The translations under genes were made by a program, and so were the position numbers. The notes under the pieces are model-generated. The model worked only from the letters and a program-made list of their open reading frames with translations, did no database searches and was not told the origin of the DNA. Below, in pieces: positions 1 to 8,906 of a stretch of DNA of 64,000 bases. The DNA is from a candidate division KSB1 bacterium (GTDB lineage: Bacteria > Zhuqueibacterota > Zhuqueibacteria > JANLFK01 > Oleimicrobiaceae): NCBI GenBank assembly GCA_034506335.1, contig JAPDPR010000001.1, positions 186,001 to 250,000 on the forward strand, given 5' to 3'. Within the stretch, counting starts at the first letter, position 1, and each line of letters opens with the position of its first letter.

Positions 1-537
1 CACCTCGTGCGCTCGCTGGCTGCCAAAGAGGAGCGCCACCAGCGTCAGGGCAAACTCGATAGCGGTGCCCGGACCACGACTGGTCACGCAGTTGCCATCC
101 ACCACCACCCGCTCCGCCACCGCCTCCTGGTTATCGAGGCGCGAGGCAAAGGCGGGATGGGCGGTGGCACGCCGCCCTGCCAGCAGGCCGTGGTGCTGCA
201 ACACCACCACCGGCGAGGCACAGATGGCAGCGTACAGACGTCCGGCTGCCGCCTGTTCCTTCAGGAGCCGAATCAACAGCGGACAATCGCGCAGGCGTTC
301 CGCCCCAGGCATCCCTCCCGGCAACGCAATCAGATCAAACACCTCATCCGCGCATGCGCTAAGTGGGACGTCCGCAACCAACTTAATCCCCCGTGAGGCC
401 ACCACTTGTACCTCATCGACACTTGCCACGGTAACTCTCGCACCTGCCCGGCGTAACACGTCGATGATGGTGACAGCCTCCAACTCTTCCACCCCATCGG
501 CAATCGGAACTAAAGCCTTCTTTACACCGTGCTCCAC
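1..537 (-). CDS. DJ-1/PfpI family protein (3' end beyond window)
   Basis: Read on the minus strand from a GTG at 537 with GAGGT about 6 nt upstream. The frame stays open to the window edge, so the gene is partial at its C-terminus. The N-terminus shows the family Glu in DGVEELE. The nucleophile-elbow Cys lies in AAICASPVVVL, and the late segment TSRGPGTAIEFALTLV is typical of DJ-1/ThiJ/PfpI proteins. Members act as glyoxalases/deglycases, chaperones or redox sensors; which applies here cannot be read from sequence. The frame is also open upstream of the GTG, so the start is the best-RBS choice and not certain. It lies about 250 bp downstream of the GH116 gene on the same strand. Confidence 0.85.
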   Translation of the reverse strand, partial: MEHGVKKALVPIADGVEELEAVTIIDVLRRAGARVTVASVDEVQVVASRGIKLVADVPLSACADEVFDLIALPGGMPGAERLRDCPLLIRLLKEQAAAGRLYAAICASPVVVLQHHGLLAGRRATAHPAFASRLDNQEAVAERVVVDGNCVTSRGPGTAIEFALTLVALLFGSQRAHEV

Positions 538-789
538 GAGAACCTCACGCGTTCGAATCCAGCTCGCGCTTTTGCCGGCACTGACCTAGTGTTGCCTGCG
601 GTACAAGCCATACAGGGTCGACTTTTTCTACGCCCGCGCCTGCCCCTCTGTTCTTCGTCAGCCCCCCACTCCACCCGCGAAACCCTTTGTGGCAACGAAC
701 GCTCACATCCTCCAGGAGAGGGCGCCTATCAGGCCTCGCCGGAAACGTGCCACTGCCGACCTTCGGAAGTCTGGCGGTGTGCAAGCCGC

Positions 790-3510
790 TCAACGAACCT
801 CAAGCACCTGGCCCGCGCTAAGACTTAACGGCGCAAAGGTGAGCTCCAGTCGCCCCGCCCTCTTCTGCATCCTCGCGGAAATGGGTTTTCCGTCCAGGTA
901 AAGGCGCACTTTGCTGCCAAAAAGGGCGGCTGGGGCCACCGAAAGCTGCCGCAAGGAAAGTACGCCATGCAGCACCTCCAGGCGTGCCTTGCCTTGAGCT
1001 TGCCGGAACTGCCCCCAGGCCGTCCCGGTCGACCAAAAGCAGGCAAAGTCCTCGCTGTTTATCACCGGCGCAAAGCCCAGCTTTCCGTCCACCATATCGC
1101 AGGTGAACCCGGACAGCGCAAGCAGCACCGCCCAGCTGGCCATGGCCCGCGCGTAGTGATGCCCGCACTCGATTTCGTCCCAAGGGTTGCGGCGCACCCC
1201 GTCGTAGCGGTCTCGCACCCCTTTGACCACCGCCAGTCCCTCATCGAGCCACCCGTTGTAAATGAGCGTCGCCGCCACCTGGTATTCGATGCCCGTCCAC
1301 ACCTCATCGCTATACACAAACGGAAGGGACGGACGATTACCCAAGGGCCAGGAGCAGAGCAACAGTCCCGCCTCGTCGTTCACGGCATACACACGCTGGA
1401 CATTGGAAAAGTCGCCAATGGCCCGCCGCCAATTGTTGTCAAACACCGCCTTGATAGCGGCCTTCACGTGCTCAGCGGGCAACACATAACCCAGTCCCAC
1501 CACATGCGCCAAGTACTGGCCTAGCAGCTGGTCGGAGAGACATCCGTCCCCGTACTGGTACTTGGGCAGAGGCGGTCCCTGCTCGCGGTCTCCCGCCGCT
1601 GGCATGCGCAAGTGCTCAGGCACTTCAATACCTTCTGCCACCTCCACCTGCTGACGGTAGTACTGGCCGTTCCAGAGCGAGCGATCGTACTTATCCATGC
1701 CTTGTTCAAAAAGCTGCCGATAGTACGCTGCATTCCGGTGCTCGCCCATGGCCTCTGCCATCTCTGCGGCTGCCTTCAAGGCTCCCAAGTAGAGCGAGCC
1801 GGTCATTGTGTTGGGGCCGTAGAACTCGATGTCGTACGTGTTGTGCTGCTCCCCTTCCATGACGCCGTCAGTGTCCGCATCCCAAGGCCGGCTCACCTGC
1901 TCTGCCGTCCATTCCAACCCTGGTGGCGGCGGGGACCCGCACCCTTTCCAGGCAAACTCTAAAGCCGCCTTCACCTTCGGCCACAGCTCCCGCAAGAAGG
2001 CCTGGTCGCCACTCAATTTCCACTCGCGGTAAGCCTTGATGATGGTGCCCATCTGCCCGTCGGCGCAGGCCTTGAACTGCCACCAGTGTGGGCCGAGTGG
2101 GATGAGCGTGCGAAACGTCATGTAGCCGTTAGGCAAGGTGTTGTGGAGAAAATCCGTGCGCCGCATGGAGCGCTCCAGGCTCGGGAACAGATAGGCGAGC
2201 GCCTGCTCATAGTTCCACACGTGGGTGCAGTTCATGGGACAGCAGCCGGAGGCGTCGCCACACCCTTCGAAGGCGAAGAAGGACCCGTCGTCCAGCCACA
2301 TGCAGGTGTTGGTGCGAATGATGGAGGCCTGGCTGGAGACGGCGTCGATGACATAGCCGGGCAGGCTACTGCCGAACAGGGCCTGGTGGAAGAGGCGCGT
2401 GCCTTGCTCAAGTGCGGGTCGGTGTTCGTGGACATACTCCGCCACTTCCCAGGCGTTGGCAAAGCGACGTGCGTAATGGTTCCGGAGGCTCTTTTCGCGC
2501 ACCGCGGGCTCAGGATTCCAGTAGTTCACCCGGTTGGCGAAGTACCAAGCAACAAGGAAGGGAAACGTTACCGACTGGCCAGGCTCTAACTCGGCAAAAA
2601 GCACCAGGGAGCCCACGTCGCTTCTCCCTTGCGGCGAGGGGTCGCTTTCGATGATGTTCTGCACGCGACCGTCGTCGGCAAAATCGTCCCAGAACAGGTG
2701 CGCGCCGTCCCACCAGCCGCCACGGTACCAGCGGGTCTGGACATCCAGGGCCTGCCAGGGGGTGACCAAGGCCATGGTGCCAAAGCGCAGATCATCGGCA
2801 GGGAGCGAGGGCTTGGAGAAAAAGAGTCCTCGCAGCTTGCCGGTGTCGCGATACTCGTTCAGGTTTCCGCCGAGGGCGTTGCCGCTCAACTCCCGGCCGT
2901 CCGTGCCGACCGGGTTAAACATGCTGCTCGCCACCGAGACCTTGATTCGGCTCGCCGTCGGATTTTTCACCGTCCAAGAAATGAGAGCTACTGGCAGGCC
3001 GCTCTCCTCGGGGTCATGCGGAATGAGAGGATTCCATGCCTCCATCCTTACCTGAACGGGGATCTGCTCGTCGTGAAACTCGATCCAGGCGAAAGGGTAT
3101 TCCCCACGGAAGACAGCCTCATCCAGGCGGGCGACCCCTGCCAGTTGGTTTTGCGGCAAGCCAAATGCACCAGTGTAAGGGGGCAGCAGGCGTCTTTCCA
3201 GAATCTTTGCCACTGGCTCGCCCTCGACTGGTTTCGCCCAGAGGGCAAAGAAAGTGAAGGGGAGGGAGAATCCTTTGCCGGGCCTATTGAATATCTCCCA
3301 GTCGCGAAGCTCGCCCCGGCCCCCTAACGATACGGTGCCGGTGCCAATGCCACCCAACGGAAAAGCCACCTGCGCTAAGGCCTGCCCGGTGAAGGTACGA
3401 ATTGCCGGTCCGCAGAGGAGCTCGTCGTATTTGTAAGGGAGATTTTTCGGTTTGGAGAGACAGGCAGTGACTCCCAACAGCACTGAGCAGCAAAGAAGGA
3501 GCCGACACAT
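790..3510 (-). CDS. GH116 beta-glucosidase/glucosylceramidase-like lipoprotein
   Basis: This 906-residue protein has the two-part architecture of GH116 (GBA2-like): an N-terminal beta domain (about residues 30-330) and a C-terminal (alpha/alpha)6 catalytic domain (about 370-880). It begins with a short hydrophobic segment ending VTAC, a good lipobox with Cys17, so it is probably a lipid-anchored periplasmic or surface enzyme. E415 (in FAFEGCGD) and D560 (in HNTYD) are 145 residues apart. That is close to the roughly 150-residue spacing of nucleophile and acid/base in characterised GH116 enzymes, so they are the catalytic candidates by inference. ATG 3510 is preceded by AGGAGGAC. The substrate is probably a beta-glucoside or beta-xyloside. 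Confidence 0.85.
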   Translation of the reverse strand: MCRLLLCCSVLLGVTACLSKPKNLPYKYDELLCGPAIRTFTGQALAQVAFPLGGIGTGTVSLGGRGELRDWEIFNRPGKGFSLPFTFFALWAKPVEGEPVAKILERRLLPPYTGAFGLPQNQLAGVARLDEAVFRGEYPFAWIEFHDEQIPVQVRMEAWNPLIPHDPEESGLPVALISWTVKNPTASRIKVSVASSMFNPVGTDGRELSGNALGGNLNEYRDTGKLRGLFFSKPSLPADDLRFGTMALVTPWQALDVQTRWYRGGWWDGAHLFWDDFADDGRVQNIIESDPSPQGRSDVGSLVLFAELEPGQSVTFPFLVAWYFANRVNYWNPEPAVREKSLRNHYARRFANAWEVAEYVHEHRPALEQGTRLFHQALFGSSLPGYVIDAVSSQASIIRTNTCMWLDDGSFFAFEGCGDASGCCPMNCTHVWNYEQALAYLFPSLERSMRRTDFLHNTLPNGYMTFRTLIPLGPHWWQFKACADGQMGTIIKAYREWKLSGDQAFLRELWPKVKAALEFAWKGCGSPPPPGLEWTAEQVSRPWDADTDGVMEGEQHNTYDIEFYGPNTMTGSLYLGALKAAAEMAEAMGEHRNAAYYRQLFEQGMDKYDRSLWNGQYYRQQVEVAEGIEVPEHLRMPAAGDREQGPPLPKYQYGDGCLSDQLLGQYLAHVVGLGYVLPAEHVKAAIKAVFDNNWRRAIGDFSNVQRVYAVNDEAGLLLCSWPLGNRPSLPFVYSDEVWTGIEYQVAATLIYNGWLDEGLAVVKGVRDRYDGVRRNPWDEIECGHHYARAMASWAVLLALSGFTCDMVDGKLGFAPVINSEDFACFWSTGTAWGQFRQAQGKARLEVLHGVLSLRQLSVAPAALFGSKVRLYLDGKPISARMQKRAGRLELTFAPLSLSAGQVLEVR

Positions 3511-3724
3511 AATGTCCTCCTCTGTCAGTATTCGCCACTACGCGCTGGTTTTGCGCCTTGAACAGTTTTCTACTCTGGTTCAGGCGGCAGAGAGTCTGCC
3601 GGTTTGCGCACTCGCTGGAGCCAAGCAGGGGTAACCATGCGGCACACCTTCTTGCGGGGTAGGGTGGCCTTATACACCGGCGCCTCGCGCGATGGCCCAC
3701 CATGCCCTTGGGCAGCAATGGCAC

Positions 3725-3757
3725 GTGGGGCACTTTCGGCTACACCAGCTGCCCCAC
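3725..3757 (-). terminator. Hairpin downstream of the DUF937 gene
   Basis: GTGGGGCA (3725-3732) and TGCCCCAC (3750-3757) form an 8-bp perfect stem around a 17-nt loop, 26 nt past the DUF937 stop. There is no U-tract, so the terminator role is inferred only from position. Confidence 0.3.
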
Positions 3758-3782
3758 TGGAGATTGCGGCAAGACAACTGCT

Positions 3783-4376
3783 CTACTGTTTCTTCTTGCC
3801 AAAAAGAGAGGAAAGAATGCCCCCAACCGCCTGAGCGGTGCCCTGTGTCCCTGTGCTCCCTGTTAGGCTCTTGAGCAGAAAGCCCGCAGCATCGTCCAGG
3901 ATGCTTCCATCGCCTTCGCGATCCAGCAGAGCGCCTATAGCCGAGGCGCCCGCTTTTTGCGTGTCGCGTTTCTGAGTGAGTGCTGCCAAGACAAATGGCG
4001 TGACCATGGGAATTAGCTTTGCAGCCACGGCCGTGTCGAGCTTGAACTGCTTGGCAATGGTCTGTGTGGCCTGTACGCCAGCCTGACCGAGAAGGCCTCC
4101 GAGTTGCGGGTCCGGGTTCTTGTCCTGCGCCTTCTGCGCCACCAGTCCGGCAATGTCCTGCAGAAAGCTTGCGCTCCCGTACTTGTTAAGGATGTGATCG
4201 ACACGTGCCTCACCCCCACGCTCGTCCTTCTGCTTGCGAAGGCCACTTAGGATAAGGGGAATGATCTGGGGGATGATCTGTGCAATTACGGGGGCGCTGA
4301 TGCCCAGCTTGCCAGCGATCTCCTTGCTTACCTGGCCGCCCCATTTGCTCATGAACTCATCGACAAAATTTGGCAT
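3783..4376 (-). CDS. DUF937 family protein
   Basis: This 197-residue protein matches DUF937 (YidB-like). It has an amphipathic helical N-terminus and repeated GLLGQAG / GALLDREGDGS-type helical segments, and it ends in SSLFGKKKQ, a common DUF937 C-terminus. No signal peptide or membrane helix is visible. The cellular role of the family is unknown. It is the third of three small minus-strand genes (HHH protein, BON-LysM protein, DUF937) that probably share transcripts. A strong hairpin (4396-4426) separates it from the gene before it. The start is ATG 4376, which lies after a purine-rich GGAGGTAAC. Confidence 0.8.
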   Translation of the reverse strand: MPNFVDEFMSKWGGQVSKEIAGKLGISAPVIAQIIPQIIPLILSGLRKQKDERGGEARVDHILNKYGSASFLQDIAGLVAQKAQDKNPDPQLGGLLGQAGVQATQTIAKQFKLDTAVAAKLIPMVTPFVLAALTQKRDTQKAGASAIGALLDREGDGSILDDAAGFLLKSLTGSTGTQGTAQAVGGILSSLFGKKKQ

Positions 4377-4395
4377 GGCGTTACCTCCAGGGGGT

Positions 4396-4426
4396 GTGGC
4401 AGGAGACCGCTGTGGCCTCCTGCCAC
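4396..4426 (-). terminator. Perfect 10-bp hairpin between kbp-like and DUF937 genes
   Basis: GTGGCAGGAG (4396-4405) and CTCCTGCCAC (4417-4426) form a perfect 10-bp stem with an 11-nt loop in the 71-nt gap between two co-oriented genes. No U-run follows. It may be a weak terminator, a processing signal, or a way to set the relative expression of the two genes. Confidence 0.4.
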
Positions 4427-4447
4427 CCGTAAGAAACTTGCCTTAGG

Positions 4448-4888
4448 CTAGCGTGCGATCTTTGGGATACGCAGCACCTGCCCCGGGTAAATCAGATTTG
4501 GGTCCTTAATGACCTCGCGGTTGGCCTCGAAAATCACGGGGTATTTCATGGCGTCCCCGTAATAGGCCTTGGCGATCTTGGAGAGCGAATCGCCCTTCTT
4601 TACCGTGTAAAACTCGGTTTCCTCTTCGGGTTTTGGCGCGGTGAAGTAGTCGTCGTTGACTGACGCGACGCCTTTCACGTTACCCGCGAGGAGGATCGCC
4701 TTCTCTTTGGTCGCGTGGGTGTCACATTGGCCGTAGAGAAAAATAGTGTCGTTCTTGAATTCGACCTTTAGGTTCTTGATGCGATCCCCCAGTTCGGTGC
4801 GCAAGAGAGTTTCCACTTCTTTGGCCTCGTTCTTGCCGCCGCCAAAAATGGCGGCGCCTACGTTTTTCAAAAAGCTAAACGTTCCCAT
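4448..4888 (-). CDS. BON + LysM protein (Kbp/YgaU-like)
   Basis: A BON domain (about residues 22-85) is followed by a LysM domain (about 92-144) with the signatures YTVKKGDSLSKIAKAYYG and LIYPGQVLRIP. This is the arrangement of E. coli Kbp (YgaU), a cytoplasmic potassium-binding protein, and of related LysM proteins. The protein has 146 residues and no signal peptide, which favours the Kbp-like interpretation over a cell-wall protein. ATG 4888 is preceded by AAAGGAGGA. It sits between the HHH protein (upstream) and DUF937 (downstream). Potassium binding is inferred from the family, not shown. Confidence 0.85.
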   Translation of the reverse strand: MGTFSFLKNVGAAIFGGGKNEAKEVETLLRTELGDRIKNLKVEFKNDTIFLYGQCDTHATKEKAILLAGNVKGVASVNDDYFTAPKPEEETEFYTVKKGDSLSKIAKAYYGDAMKYPVIFEANREVIKDPNLIYPGQVLRIPKIAR

Positions 4889-5010
4889 ATGGAATCCTCC
4901 TTTTGTTAAAGTGCAGATAGGGACTTCGTGGTGCGCGTTCGGGATGTAGGCCTACAGAGGAGGCCGCCTTCTGTGAGAATAGCGGAGTCCTCCTTTCGTA
5001 CATTGAAAAG

Positions 5011-5038
5011 TGCGGCGCCTTCGATCTGAGGCGCCGCA
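5011..5038 (-). terminator. Rho-independent-like terminator after the HHH (DUF4332) gene
   Basis: TGCGGCGCC (5011-5019) and GGCGCCGCA (5030-5038) form a perfect 9-bp GC stem with a 10-nt loop. On the minus strand the stem is followed by CTTTTC. It lies 30 nt past the stop of the gene ending at 5069. Confidence 0.65.
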
Positions 5039-5068
5039 TGTCCATCGTCCTTCGGTTGCGAACTCGGC

Positions 5069-5479
5069 TCAGTACTTGATGACCGGTTCCAGCTCTTTGG
5101 CGGCCTTCACCCAGCCTTCTACTTGGCTAAGGCCCGGGAGCTTGCGGACGAGCTTGTGTTTCTCATTCACCTGTGCGAGCGTAGCGTGGAGGTTTTCCGG
5201 CTTGCGGTTCCGCAGCTCCTTCACGCTGTCCACACCTGCCTTTTCCAGAAGCTGCGCGTATTCGCTGCCGATGCCAGGCACCCGGAATAGATCAGCGGCA
5301 TTCACCCACTTGAGGATCAGGTCCCCACTAATGCCAGTGGCGTCTGCCAGCTCCTGGCGGCCCTTGCGCGTGGCTCCTTTCTCCAGCAGGTCGTCCGTGG
5401 TGCTGACGCCCGCCTTCTCCAGCTTCGCTGCATACTGTTTCCCGATACCCTCAATCTCCGCGATCTTGTAGTTTGCCAT
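5069..5479 (-). CDS. DUF4332 helix-hairpin-helix protein
   Basis: This 136-residue protein carries two tandem helix-hairpin-helix-like units: IEGIGKQYAAKLEKAGVST near the N-terminus and VPGIGSEYAQLLEKAGVDS near residue 68. This is the DUF4332 pattern. Such units bind nucleic acid non-specifically or mediate protein contacts, and no enzyme domain is attached. It has the clearest promoter in the window: TTGACT-N17-TATAAT on the minus strand at 5528-5556, about 50 nt upstream. GGGAGG precedes ATG 5479. The strong promoter and following terminator suggest a well-expressed, partly independent gene. Confidence 0.8.
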   Translation of the reverse strand: MANYKIAEIEGIGKQYAAKLEKAGVSTTDDLLEKGATRKGRQELADATGISGDLILKWVNAADLFRVPGIGSEYAQLLEKAGVDSVKELRNRKPENLHATLAQVNEKHKLVRKLPGLSQVEGWVKAAKELEPVIKY

Positions 5480-5527
5480 GGCTAGCCTCCCTTAGCTGGT
5501 GAATGAAGATTCATATTTGTCTTTGTT

Positions 5528-5556
5528 ATTATACTAATTTCTTGCGTAAAAGTCAA
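5528..5556 (-). promoter_or_regulatory. Sigma-A promoter for the DUF4332 gene
   Basis: On the minus strand TTGACT (5556-5551) is followed after exactly 17 nt by TATAAT (5533-5528). This is almost the textbook consensus, about 50 nt upstream of ATG 5479, in a locally AT-rich stretch. Confidence 0.75.
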
Positions 5557-5620
5557 ACGTTTTCTTCTCCGGCCCTACTCAGCAAATCTCCTCCCCACTG
5601 TTGACCCAGCAAGATTGTCC

Positions 5621-5648
5621 TTGACTTTTTCCCGAAGGTTCATATCTT
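5621..5648 (+). promoter_or_regulatory. Sigma-A-like promoter for the HerA/FtsK-like ATPase gene
   Basis: TTGACT (5621-5626), a 16-nt spacer and TATCTT (5643-5648) lie about 50 nt upstream of ATG 5697. The -35 box is followed by TTTT, as at several other promoters in this window. Confidence 0.6.
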
Positions 5649-5696
5649 TAATGCAAAAGACTCTGAAGCCGATTAGCGTCCGGGAGGAAATAAGCT

Positions 5697-8132
5697 ATGC
5701 AAGATTTTGAGAAGCTCGGCGTCTTCTACTTGGGGCGCCTGTATGATTTGGAAAAGAGAGCGCGTCTCGACGAGCTCTTGCTTTACGATTCCAAAGACCT
5801 GGTCACGCACGCAGTTTGTGTGGGCATGACCGGCAGCGGGAAGACTGGCTTGTGCATCGGGCTTCTGGAAGAGGCCGCCCTGGACGGGATCCCCGCCATC
5901 ATTGTCGACCCCAAGGGGGACTTGCCGAACCTGTTGCTGACATTCCCGGGACTCAGTACCCAAGAATTCCTACCCTGGGTCAATGAAGATGATGCACGCA
6001 AGCTAGGCGTTTCCACTGAAGAATACGCCCGGCAACAGGCGGAACTATGGAAGAAGGGACTGGCAGAATGGGGACAGGATGGGGAGCGCATCCGCCGTCT
6101 TCGGGAGTCCGCTGACTTTGCGATCTACACGCCAGGGAGTACGGCTGGGCTTCCGGTTTCAATTGTCGCCTCCTTCGCCGCTCCCCCGCAAGGAATTCTC
6201 GATGAGGATGAGCTCTTGCGTGAGCGCGTCAACACAACCGTGACCAGCCTGCTTAACTTGATGGGCATTCAGGCCGACCCGCTGCAAAGTCGCGAGCACA
6301 TTCTCCTCAGCAATATCCTCGATAACGCCTGGAGGCAAGGTCAGGACATGGAGCTTGCCGGGCTCATCCACGCCATTCAGTCACCGCCCATGAACAAGAT
6401 TGGGGTCTTCGACGTGGAGTCATTCTTCCCGACCAAGGAGCGGTTCAACTTGGCCATGCGTTTGAACAACTTACTGGCAGCACCCGGCTTCGCCACGTGG
6501 CTGGAAGGGGAGCCTCTGGACATCGACCGCATCCTCTACACGCCCGAGGGAAAGCCGCGCATGGCCATTTTCTCCATTGCCCATCTCAACGATGCCGAGC
6601 GTATGTTCTTCGTCTCGCTTTTACTGAACCAGATCCTGGGATGGATGCGTACGCAGTCCGGCACAAGCAGTCTCCGTGCTCTGTTCTACATGGACGAGAT
6701 TTATGGCTACTTCCCGCCGGTGGCCAATCCGCCGGCAAAAGCACCACTTATGACCCTGCTGAAACAGGCGCGCGCCTTTGGGTTGGGGATAGTGCTTGCC
6801 ACGCAAAACCCGGTGGACTTGGACTACAAAGGCCTGGCCAATACCGGCACTTGGTTCATAGGCCGGTTGCAGACGGAGCGCGACAAACAGCGCCTCTTGG
6901 ACGGCCTGGAGGGAGCGAACCTCGGGGGGAGCTTTGACCGCAGGCGCATGGAGCAGACACTTGCGGGGCTCGGCAAACGCGTCTTTCTCATGCACAACGT
7001 GCATGAGAAGGCACCGGTCACGTTCGAAACGCGCTGGGCGATGTCCTACCTGTGCGGCCCCTTGACCCGCGCCCAAATCAAGACCCTGATGGACGAGCGC
7101 AAGAAGGCGGCTCCTCGTACCGGAGAGGGCCAGGGTTCGCCTGCCACCTTGCAGCCCAGCAGGGCAAAAGAGGTCACCGCTGCACGGCCGGTCCTTGATC
7201 CTGGCATTCCTCAGTGCTTCATTCCTGTACGCCAAACCCCACCGCCGGAAGCAAAGCTCTGCTATGAACCGATGCTCCTGGGCGTGGGCCGAGTCTACTA
7301 TCTCGACCGAAAAACGGACGTCAGCACTGAGGACAAGGTGGCACTCCTTGCGGACTTGCCTGAGCGTCCCTCGCTGGTGAACTGGGAGGGTGCCCATCGC
7401 CTGGACATTGACGAAGAGCGGTTAGAGCAGGAGCCTAGGGTCCAAGATGCCCGCTTTGGCCAGGTATCGGCTGAGGCTACAAAGAAGGCCAACTATGCGG
7501 CCTGGAGCAAAGATCTCCAGGAGTGGCTCTTCCGCACGCAGACCCTCCAACTCCTCAAGAGTCCCTCACTGGGCCTTGTTTCCAAACCTGGCGAGGCGGA
7601 GAGGGACTTTCGCATCCGGCTGCAGATGGCCACCCATGAGCAGAGGGATGAGCAGGTAGCCCGCCTGCGGCAAAAATATGCTGCCCGTCTTGACGCGCTC
7701 CAAGAGCGTGTGCGCCGTGCGGAGTTGACCTTGGCCCGTGAGGCAGAACAAGCCAGACAGCAAAAGATGCAAACCGCAATCTCCGTGGGAACAACCCTGC
7801 TTGGTGCGTTTTTGGGAAGACGGGCCGTCACCCAGTCCACCATTGGGCGCGCCACTACCGCGGCCAGGGGAGCCAGTCGCACGTTTAAGGAAGAACAGGA
7901 CGTTCGCCGAGCCGAGGAGAGTCTGGCTGCGGCTCGCCGGGAGCTGGCCGAGGCCGAGCAAGAGCTGACCCGGGAAATCCAGGAGCTCCAGGCGCGCTCT
8001 GACCCAAGGAATGAGGCCCTGGAGACTGTGGTACTTCGCCCGCGCAAGAGCGACGTGGCTGTGTCTCTCGTGGCCTTGGCCTGGGCACCGCATTGGGAAG
8101 ACCAGACGGGCCGGCTTACACCGGCGTGGTAG
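5697..8132 (+). CDS. HerA/FtsK-superfamily ATPase with C-terminal coiled coil
   Basis: This 811-residue ATPase has a Walker A GMTGSGKT (residues 43-50) close to the N-terminus and a Walker B-like FYMDEIYGYFP. The later segment LGIVLATQNPVDLDY corresponds to sensor/arginine-finger motifs of the HerA/VirB4/FtsK clade. About residues 590-770 are Lys/Arg/Glu-rich and predicted coiled coil, interrupted by a short Ala/Gly/Thr-rich hydrophobic stretch (SVGTTLLGAFLG). Similar proteins are often annotated only as ATP-binding proteins or DUF853-like. No NurA nuclease or secretion gene lies beside it, so DNA translocation is inferred from the fold. ATG 5697 follows GGGAGGAAATAAGCT. Confidence 0.8.
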   Translation: MQDFEKLGVFYLGRLYDLEKRARLDELLLYDSKDLVTHAVCVGMTGSGKTGLCIGLLEEAALDGIPAIIVDPKGDLPNLLLTFPGLSTQEFLPWVNEDDARKLGVSTEEYARQQAELWKKGLAEWGQDGERIRRLRESADFAIYTPGSTAGLPVSIVASFAAPPQGILDEDELLRERVNTTVTSLLNLMGIQADPLQSREHILLSNILDNAWRQGQDMELAGLIHAIQSPPMNKIGVFDVESFFPTKERFNLAMRLNNLLAAPGFATWLEGEPLDIDRILYTPEGKPRMAIFSIAHLNDAERMFFVSLLLNQILGWMRTQSGTSSLRALFYMDEIYGYFPPVANPPAKAPLMTLLKQARAFGLGIVLATQNPVDLDYKGLANTGTWFIGRLQTERDKQRLLDGLEGANLGGSFDRRRMEQTLAGLGKRVFLMHNVHEKAPVTFETRWAMSYLCGPLTRAQIKTLMDERKKAAPRTGEGQGSPATLQPSRAKEVTAARPVLDPGIPQCFIPVRQTPPPEAKLCYEPMLLGVGRVYYLDRKTDVSTEDKVALLADLPERPSLVNWEGAHRLDIDEERLEQEPRVQDARFGQVSAEATKKANYAAWSKDLQEWLFRTQTLQLLKSPSLGLVSKPGEAERDFRIRLQMATHEQRDEQVARLRQKYAARLDALQERVRRAELTLAREAEQARQQKMQTAISVGTTLLGAFLGRRAVTQSTIGRATTAARGASRTFKEEQDVRRAEESLAAARRELAEAEQELTREIQELQARSDPRNEALETVVLRPRKSDVAVSLVALAWAPHWEDQTGRLTPAW

Positions 8133-8541
8133 GTCGGGGCTGGCTCGATCAACCGGGTGGACACCATAGGCCTCTTTAAGGAACCCTCTGTCGGTGTAGG
8201 CGGTCGTGGCCGGTTTTCTCTTGCGCACATAGAATCACGTCCGCGGCACTGGCCTTGACGGAATGCTGCGGCTGACGCTTTTCGAATCTGACGGGGAGGC
8301 GAGAACTTCCCGGCAATCGGCCCCCTGTCTGTATGTATTCCCCTCGCTCGCGGCGTGTGTCGGCCCCACATTGACTCACACCGCCCATACCCACGAGCCC
8401 TCCTTGCTACCCAGCCTGGGCGGGCCGCCCTCTTAGCCCTCTATGCCCTCCCGGGATCGTCCTTGACCGATCGTGACTGTTCCACAAAGGCGGACTGTGC
8501 ACTCCGCTGGAATTCCTCCGGGGAAAAAATCCAGTTTTCTC
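8133..8541. other. Intergenic stretch without recognised genes
   Basis: About 400 bp between the ATPase stop and the promoter at 8542. Short frames on both strands lack convincing starts, composition or known motifs. No tRNA, riboswitch or terminator with a U-tract was recognised. It may hold the 3' untranslated region of the ATPase transcript. Confidence 0.5.
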
Positions 8542-8570
8542 TTGACGATTTGGGAAAAAAATCTTATCTT
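8542..8570 (+). promoter_or_regulatory. Promoter of the HTH / MinD-like locus
   Basis: TTGACG (8542-8547), a 17-nt spacer with an A-run, and TATCTT (8565-8570) lie about 55 nt upstream of ATG 8624. Confidence 0.65.
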
Positions 8571-8623
8571 AAGACGTCTCAAAATCTGTCGATAATAATA
8601 GCGGGGGCTTGAGGGGAACGACA

Positions 8624-8857
8624 ATGCCGATAGTCATCAAGGGAAAGACCTACTACAGAACACACGAAGCGTTGGCGGCTGCTGGGATTAGCAGGGCTAC
8701 CTGGTACCGCTGGAAGGCGGCACGGTTGGTGCGCGACGCCAAGCAAAAGGACCGTCGGGGCTGGCGCCTGTTTACTCAGGAAGAGGTGGACCGCCTTCGC
8801 GAGTTCGCGCAGCAAGTGAAGATCGTGCCCTCCCAGTCGGAGTTAGACTTGAGTTAG
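8624..8857 (+). CDS. Small MerR/HTH_17-like DNA-binding protein
   Basis: A 77-residue protein that is essentially one winged-helix/MerR-like DNA-binding domain. It contains the helix-turn-helix EALAAAGISRATWYRWKAA followed by a wing-like segment DRRGWRLFTQEEVDRLREF. There is no effector domain. ATG 8624 is chosen over an in-frame TTG at 8609 because GAGGGG lies 7 nt before it. The gene starts a plus-strand cluster with a MinD-like ATPase (49 nt downstream) and an NtrC-type activator, which suggests a regulatory or partner role for the ATPase. An excisionase-like role is conceivable from the fold but no integrase is nearby. Confidence 0.75.
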   Translation: MPIVIKGKTYYRTHEALAAAGISRATWYRWKAARLVRDAKQKDRRGWRLFTQEEVDRLREFAQQVKIVPSQSELDLS

Positions 8858-8906
8858 GGGACCCCCTGTGGGTACGGTGGAGGTGAGGAAGTGACAGGGG
8901 TGTGCT

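Noticed and set aside
538-575. A GTTCGAATC sequence like a tRNA T-arm near the DJ-1 gene start
   Set aside because: The flanking bases cannot form a T-stem on either strand, no acceptor or anticodon arm is present, and the DJ-1 coding region runs into it.
545-793. An 82-codon minus-strand frame between the GH116 and DJ-1 genes
   Set aside because: No known motif, poor composition and no convincing ribosome site; most likely a chance frame in a GC-rich gap.
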